Shown one piece after another: positions 63,266 through 64,000 of a stretch of DNA of 64,000 nucleotides. Made by a program: the position numbers and the translations under genes. Position 1 is the stretch's first letter. The number at the start of each line of letters is the position of its first letter. The notes beneath the pieces are model-generated. The model searched no databases. It was not told the DNA's origin and saw only the letters and a list, made by a program, of their open reading frames with translations. Origin of the DNA: Anaeromassilibacillus sp. An172 (GTDB taxonomy: Bacteria > Bacillota > Clostridia > Oscillospirales > Acutalibacteraceae); assembly GCF_002160515.1 (NCBI RefSeq), contig NZ_NFKS01000002.1, positions 62,001 through 126,000 of the forward strand. Reading direction: 5' to 3'.

Positions 63266-63623
63266 AATGAACCGGGAACGAAGTGATGAAAAGATATCCG
63301 CAGCGAAACGGGCGATCCGTAAACTGTTGGATCAGGGAGAGAGGGTATCGGTTCCGCAGCTCGTAAAAATGACAGGCGCTTCGAGAGGATTCTTCTATAA
63401 GAATCCCATCGTGAGGGCTGAGATTGACCGGGCTATGGAACAGCAGGCCGGAACCATCAATCCCCGCAGAGGCATTTTAGACAAAGCAATGGAAGGACGG
63501 ATCGATCTCCTTCAAGAAGAAATTTTCCGACTCCGGCAGGAAAATCAGGCACTCCATGCTGAAAATCAGAGATTGCAGAAGATTATCAGCAAGAGAAGCC
63601 GGAGTGAATTTCGAAACCTGTAA
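63240..63623 (+). CDS. TnpC-like (DUF6262-type) protein
   Basis: 127 aa; ATG 63240. Basic N-terminal helix-turn-helix-like part (RVSVPQLVKMTGASRGFFYKNPIV) and a coiled coil at the end (LLQEEIFRLRQENQALHAEN, QRLQKII). Tn554 TnpC (125 aa) has the same layout and affects integration efficiency and orientation. Confidence 0.82.
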   Translation: MNKYDRMIEMNRERSDEKISAAKRAIRKLLDQGERVSVPQLVKMTGASRGFFYKNPIVRAEIDRAMEQQAGTINPRRGILDKAMEGRIDLLQEEIFRLRQENQALHAENQRLQKIISKRSRSEFRNL

Positions 63624-63647
63624 AAAATAAAATATAGGAAAATACAT

Positions 63648-63678
63648 AGAGACAGCGGATCAACCAACCGCTGTCTCT
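63648..63678 (+). terminator. Rho-independent terminator after the recombinase operon
   Basis: AGAGACAGCGG (63648-63658) pairs perfectly with CCGCTGTCTCT (63668-63678), then TATCATTC. A weak T-run, but the stem is strong. Confidence 0.75.
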
Positions 63679-63859
63679 TATCATTCACAAAACGTATGGA
63701 AAAGCATTAAACATAGGTATTTGTATAAACGGGTAAACCAGAGTACAATAAATGGGAAAGGTCGGAGCAATATGCTACTAAAAAAGAACAGAAAACACAC
63801 TTGTGTAAGCCGTTAAGCCCAGTGTTTTCAAGGGCTGGAGAGGACGGGCTACATTTTAG

Positions 63860-64000
63860 TATCCAAACTATTGGAGCACTATGCCCATGGCTGTATTTAC
63901 TTTCCTTGAACATTTTGATTTCAGCGGAAAAACAATAAAGCCTTTCTGCACCCATGAGGGAAGCGGTTTAAGCGGAAGTGTAAAGGACATTAAAAAGCTT
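63860..64000 (+). pseudogene. 3' part of an interrupted flavodoxin gene (host flank)
   Basis: From 63860 the frame encodes YPNYWSTMPMAVFTFLE, then FDFSGKTIKPFCTHEGSG and continues past the window edge. This is the conserved middle of short flavodoxins (usually GYPNWW..MPM), here without its N-terminal half; a TAG at 63857 precedes it in frame. The element therefore ends at about 63859 inside this gene. Confidence 0.82.

Noticed and set aside
1-64000. Search for tRNA, rRNA, CRISPR arrays, IS elements and vancomycin resistance genes
   Set aside because: None could be recognised by reading the sequence; a tRNA or small RNA could still be missed without computation.

Overview
The window is most of a conjugative element from a gut Clostridia bacterium (Lachnospiraceae or Ruminococcaceae type). 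Evidence: strong AGGAGG Shine-Dalgarno sites, a type IV secretion set of the Tn1549/CTn family kind (VirB2-, VirB6-, PrgI-, VirB4-, CHAP- and VirD4-like proteins, a MobP-type relaxase with Sel1 repeats), a sortase B plus a thioester/SpaA surface adhesin, and at the right end the Tn916/Tn1549 order XRE(-), sigma factor(+), recombinase(+). The left end lies outside the window. The right end falls inside a flavodoxin gene at about 63,859, so host chromosome begins there.

Layout. 1-17.6 kb: transfer operon on the + strand (adhesin, VirB2-like, VirB6-like, PrgI-like, sortase, VirB4, CHAP hydrolase) followed by small element genes, a pentapeptide-repeat protein and a cytosine methyltransferase whose start is frameshifted and which contains a second gene in another frame. 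17.6-29.5 kb: candidate oriT, small relaxosome-like protein, two inserted enzyme cassettes (carboxyl/O-methyltransferase; then GNAT, ATC-hydrolase-like protein and BAAT-like hydrolase), relaxase, TOPRIM primase-like protein, VirD4. 29.2-55.7 kb: three cargo blocks, each preceded by a copy of a 0.7-0.85 kb direct repeat carrying a small HTH gene and a winged-helix gene. Block A is a Vex-like FtsX-permease ABC system with its two-component system. Blocks B and C are paralogous modules, each with a DtxR-family repressor, a pair of ABC transporter half-molecules, a complete ECF importer (S, T and double A) and an AraC activator. 55.8-63.6 kb: XRE, sigma factor with a structured leader, MazF toxin, three tyrosine recombinases in a row and a TnpC-like protein. 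63.86 kb to end: 3' part of the interrupted flavodoxin gene.

How it may work together. The same operator, GTTAG-N6-CTAAC, lies at four promoters: both enzyme cassettes (directly after a -10 box) and the two AraC/transporter intergenic regions. Its half-sites match the DtxR/IdeR box, and both DtxR-like proteins keep the Cys-x-x-Glu-His metal site of DtxR. I infer one metal-controlled regulon on the element that imports a metallophore (IrtAB/YbtPQ-like ABC pair plus ECF importer) and modifies or breaks it down (thiazoline hydrolase-like, thioesterase-like, acetyl- and methyltransferase genes). This is an inference from domain content and shared operators, not shown by the sequence alone.

Other unusual points: three copies of a winged-helix gene that seem to start at AUC, a VirB6-like gene with AUA at the normal start position, tandem permeases that differ mainly in their extracellular middle, and a three-recombinase integration module in place of the single Int usual for this family. 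I saw no rRNA, tRNA, CRISPR array or classical IS element.
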